In this document: positions 61,604 to 64,000 of the stretch, piece by piece
How the letters are laid out: every line of letters starts with the position of its first letter
How positions within the stretch are numbered: position 1 is the stretch's first letter
Assembly: GCA_934343915.1 (NCBI GenBank)
Contig: CAKRIL010000013.1
Location: forward strand, 1 to 64,000
From: an uncultured Lachnospiraceae bacterium
GTDB taxonomy: Bacteria; Bacillota; Clostridia; Lachnospirales; Lachnospiraceae
Direction of reading: 5' to 3'
DNA: 64,000 nt
Notes under the pieces: generated by a model
Seen by the model: the letters and a program-made list of their open reading frames with translations, nothing else
Told to the model about the DNA's origin: nothing
Databases searched by the model: none
Made by a program: the position numbers and the translations under genes

Positions 61604-62758
61604 TTATTTCTTTCTCTGAAGGAATGTAGGAATACTTAACTCCTCATTCTTGACATTGCTCTCAAGCGGTCTTCTGTAAGATGTAGAAGGCGAAGGAGCT
61701 GTCTGCTGCGCTCTCGCAGATGGTGTCGTGTTAATCGGCTTGCTGTATGTATTCTGCGGCTTGTAGTTGAAGCCCGACATAGCATTGGACATATCGATGT
61801 TCTTCTGCTGTGCATCAAGACCTGTTGCAATAACCGTGATTACCGCCTCATCCTGTGCAGTGTCATCATACATTGCACCGAAAATAATATTGGCTGAATC
61901 TCCTGCAAGCTCCTGAACATAGCTTGCTGCCTCATTAGCCTCCATAAGACCTATATCACCTGAAATATTGATGATGACATGTGATGCGCCCTCAATGGTT
62001 GTCTCAAGAAGCGGGCTGGTGACAGCCTGCTTAACAGCCTCGATTGCCTTGTCATCGCCCTTGGCAGTACCGATACCGATATGCGCGATACCCTTGTCCT
62101 TCATAACGGTCTGAACATCGGCAAAATCAAGATTGATAAGACCAGGTACATTGATAAGGTCTGTAATTCCCTGAACTGCCTGCTGAAGAACCTCATCAGC
62201 CTTCTTAAGTGCATCAGGCATTGTAGTTCTTCTGTCAACTATCTCAAGAAGCTTGTCATTAGGAATGACAATAAGTGTATCAACGCTCTCCTTAAGCTTC
62301 TCTATTCCGCTTATCGCGTTGCTCATACGCTGCTTAGCCTCGAACTTGAACGGCTTCGTGACAACACCCACGGTGAGTATTCCCATCTCCTTGGCAATCT
62401 TCGCAACAACAGGTGCTGCACCTGTTCCTGTTCCGCCGCCCATACCGCATGTGACGAATACCATATCCGCGCCCTTAAGAGCCTGTGTAAGCTCCTCCAC
62501 GTTCTCCTCGGCAGCCTTCTCGCCAACCTCAGGCTTAGCTCCTGCTCCAAGTCCCTTGGTAAGCTTCTCACCAATCTGAAGCGCAGTAGGTGCCTTGCAA
62601 AGCTTAAGTGCCTGCTTGTCCGTATTAATTCCTATAAATTCAACTCCACCTATATTCTCATCAACCATTCTGTTCACGGCGTTATTTCCTGCTCCACCGA
62701 CACCAACAACTATAATCTTAGCTGATGCCTCTGTATCGTTCGACTTAATCTCCAACAC
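61604..62758 (-). CDS. ftsZ: Cell division GTPase FtsZ
   Basis: 384 residues. Tubulin signature GGGTGTG at 107-113, the N-terminal VGVGGAGNNAVNRM nucleotide loop and the T7 loop NLDFADV. A disordered Ser/Pro/Thr linker (about 320-370) leads to the C-terminal partner-binding peptide IPTFLQRK. GTG start at 62758 with AAGGAGG nine bases upstream; a TTG directly after it is an alternative. FtsZ forms the division ring. It has its own promoter and terminator. Confidence 0.98.
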   Translation of the reverse strand: MLEIKSNDTEASAKIIVVGVGGAGNNAVNRMVDENIGGVEFIGINTDKQALKLCKAPTALQIGEKLTKGLGAGAKPEVGEKAAEENVEELTQALKGADMVFVTCGMGGGTGTGAAPVVAKIAKEMGILTVGVVTKPFKFEAKQRMSNAISGIEKLKESVDTLIVIPNDKLLEIVDRRTTMPDALKKADEVLQQAVQGITDLINVPGLINLDFADVQTVMKDKGIAHIGIGTAKGDDKAIEAVKQAVTSPLLETTIEGASHVIINISGDIGLMEANEAASYVQELAGDSANIIFGAMYDDTAQDEAVITVIATGLDAQQKNIDMSNAMSGFNYKPQNTYSKPINTTPSARAQQTAPSPSTSYRRPLESNVKNEELSIPTFLQRKK

Positions 62759-62798
62759 GTCCGAATCCCTCCTTGACTAATGCATAACTCATTCTTTT

Positions 62799-62827
62799 AT
62801 AATATAGTCTTATTGTGAAAATATCAA
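62799..62827 (-). promoter_or_regulatory. Sigma-A promoter of ftsZ
   Basis: Minus-strand -35 TTGATA (62822-62827), 17-base spacer, -10 TATTAT (62799-62804). Leader of about 35 bases to the GTG. Confidence 0.62.
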
Positions 62828-62857
62828 CAGCTTTTTTACTATTTTGAAAAAAAATTA

Positions 62858-63613
62858 TTATTTTTCTTCTTTATCCTTCTTAAATGTAATAAATTCTGTT
62901 CCTTCGGAATAATTTTCCATATCAAGAACTCCCGACAGCCCAGTAAGCTGTGCTTCCATCTGTTTCAGTTCGTGAAGCTTCTCGCTTAGCTTGTCGCCGT
63001 TTCCAAAATTAACACGCACATTGCCTATGTAGAGTACGATGGACAGATTATCATTAAAATGTATCTTATCCACCGCAATCTCATACTTTCTGAGATTCTG
63101 AGACAAGTCAAGAATTGTGTTGAATACCGATTCATCCTCTATCGGAAGCGGATTGTACAGCACAATGCTGTCGAACTTAAGTCCGTCGACAAGCGGTACA
63201 TCCGTAACCTGCTCAGATGAGCTCTCAACCACTATTCCGTCCTTATCAAAATACATATAATTTTCCTTGTATATCACGTAGGCAACAATACTTTTTTCAT
63301 ATAATACCACATGCACCTTATCCGGGTACTCAATCTCAATCTCATAGGTCTCGATAAATGGTATCGATGCTTTCTCGTAATCATGCTTCAGATCATACCC
63401 GAGCTTAAGTGAATTGATATTGGAAGCATCACCGAATATATATGCCGTAAGCTCATCATCCGTGTACCTGTCAGTGCCTTCATAGGTTATCCCGGTCACC
63501 TTAAAATTAGTGGCGGCATAGTAGCCCGCCGCTCCGGCAAGACCTGAAAGCATCACCAGCACAATAAGAATTTTAAGCAGTATGTGTCTTTTCTTTCCCT
63601 CGGTTCGTGACAT
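62858..63613 (-). CDS. divIB: Cell division protein FtsQ/DivIB
   Basis: 251 residues: short basic cytoplasmic start, one membrane helix (about 13-35), a POTRA domain (FKVTGITYEGTDRYTDDELTAYI, about 36-105) and the FtsQ beta domain with YMYFDKDGIVVE and PLVDGL. It stabilises the division complex with FtsL and DivIC. Between murA and ftsZ, a usual cell-wall cluster position, but no ftsA follows before ftsZ. Confidence 0.92.
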   Translation of the reverse strand: MSRTEGKKRHILLKILIVLVMLSGLAGAAGYYAATNFKVTGITYEGTDRYTDDELTAYIFGDASNINSLKLGYDLKHDYEKASIPFIETYEIEIEYPDKVHVVLYEKSIVAYVIYKENYMYFDKDGIVVESSSEQVTDVPLVDGLKFDSIVLYNPLPIEDESVFNTILDLSQNLRKYEIAVDKIHFNDNLSIVLYIGNVRVNFGNGDKLSEKLHELKQMEAQLTGLSGVLDMENYSEGTEFITFKKDKEEK

Positions 63614-63628
63614 CCTTCACCCTTCTCC

Positions 63629-64000
63629 TTATTCGCTGCAGGCGGTTATTTCTGCCCCCAGCATTCTTAAATCTCCCGGAAGATTCTCATAGCCTCTTCT
63701 TATATAACAGCAGCCGTTCACCGTAACAGGCTCGTCGGCAAAAAGACCTGCAAGCACCAGTGCCGCGCCGCCCCTTAGGTCGCCCGCCGTCACGCTTCCT
63801 CCGTGAAGATGCCTTCTTCCGTATACATATGCAAGCTTTCCTTCAGTTCTTATATCCGCACCAAGCCCGTTAAGCTCATGTGCCGTGGAAAATCTTGTAT
63901 CGAACACATTCTCTTCCATTATGCAGAAGCTTCCTGACACTGCCATAAGCGAGAGGAACACCGACTGCATATCCGTAGGAAAATCAGGAAACGGTCCTGT
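63629..64000 (-). CDS. murA: UDP-N-acetylglucosamine 1-carboxyvinyltransferase MurA (C-terminal part)
   Basis: The last 123 residues are visible; the start lies beyond base 64000. The visible part begins TGPFPDFPTDMQSVFLSLMAV, the diagnostic MurA motif, and ends with AGDLRGGAALVLAGLFAD and NLPGDLRMLGAEI, both typical of the C-terminal enolpyruvyl transferase lobe. MurA makes the first committed step of peptidoglycan precursor synthesis with phosphoenolpyruvate. The catalytic cysteine loop is outside the window. It is 15 bases from divIB. Confidence 0.93.
   Translation of the reverse strand, partial: TGPFPDFPTDMQSVFLSLMAVSGSFCIMEENVFDTRFSTAHELNGLGADIRTEGKLAYVYGRRHLHGGSVTAGDLRGGAALVLAGLFADEPVTVNGCCYIRRGYENLPGDLRMLGAEITACSE

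Overview
The window looks like part of a Lachnospiraceae-type Clostridia chromosome: monoderm, flagellated and with endospore sigma factors. Evidence for this is the fla/che operon directly after codY, FliY instead of FliN, spoIIGA-sigE-sigG beside ftsZ, no outer-membrane pilus genes (no PilQ/PilP), and moderate GC with good AGGAGG ribosome binding sites. The genus cannot be fixed from sequence alone. Every gene I can support lies on the minus strand, so the window reads biologically from right to left. No rRNA, tRNA, CRISPR array, insertion-sequence transposase or prophage was found.

Right end (64000 to 59031): division and early sporulation. The end of murA, then ftsQ/divIB and ftsZ (own promoter and terminator, no ftsA between them), then spoIIGA-sigE behind a promoter with two Spo0A boxes, then sigG. 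Next (58935 to 34048) is a large type IV pilus locus: a GGDEF diguanylate cyclase, an unknown lipoprotein, pilB (with c-di-GMP-binding MshEN-like motifs) and pilT; pilC; the major pilin and prepilin peptidase; a pilM-pilN fusion and pilO; four minor pilins arranged like GspI/K/H/J; and a secreted protein of about 1,520 residues with three Rossmann-like modules that may act at the pilus tip. Three things interrupt this locus: an Rpn-like PD-(D/E)XK nuclease gene with its own promoter, a two-gene AT-rich cassette (AAA ATPase plus small PD-(D/E)XK-like protein), and three MITE-like palindromic elements.

Middle (33821 to 28017): comM-dprA-topA (DNA uptake and topology) and codY. Left part (27768 to 1): a nearly complete fla/che operon, in order flgB flgC fliE fliF fliG fliH fliI fliJ motE-like fliK flgD TIGR02530 flgE [sugar-nucleotide epimerase-like] flbD motA motB fliL fliM fliY cheY fliO fliP fliQ fliR flhB flhA flhF flhG PilZ/YcgR cheB cheA (cut by the window edge). 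Many junctions overlap by 1 to 4 bases, indicating tight translational coupling.

How it fits together: the two motility machines, flagella and type IV pili, share likely c-di-GMP inputs. A GGDEF enzyme sits in the pilus locus, MshEN-like motifs lie in PilB, and a YcgR-type PilZ brake is in the flagellar operon. CodY lies immediately upstream of flgB. The most unusual items are the ATPase/nuclease cassette, the identical 5' leader hairpin in front of comM and the Rpn-like gene, the structured leader of the major pilin, and the giant tip-protein candidate.
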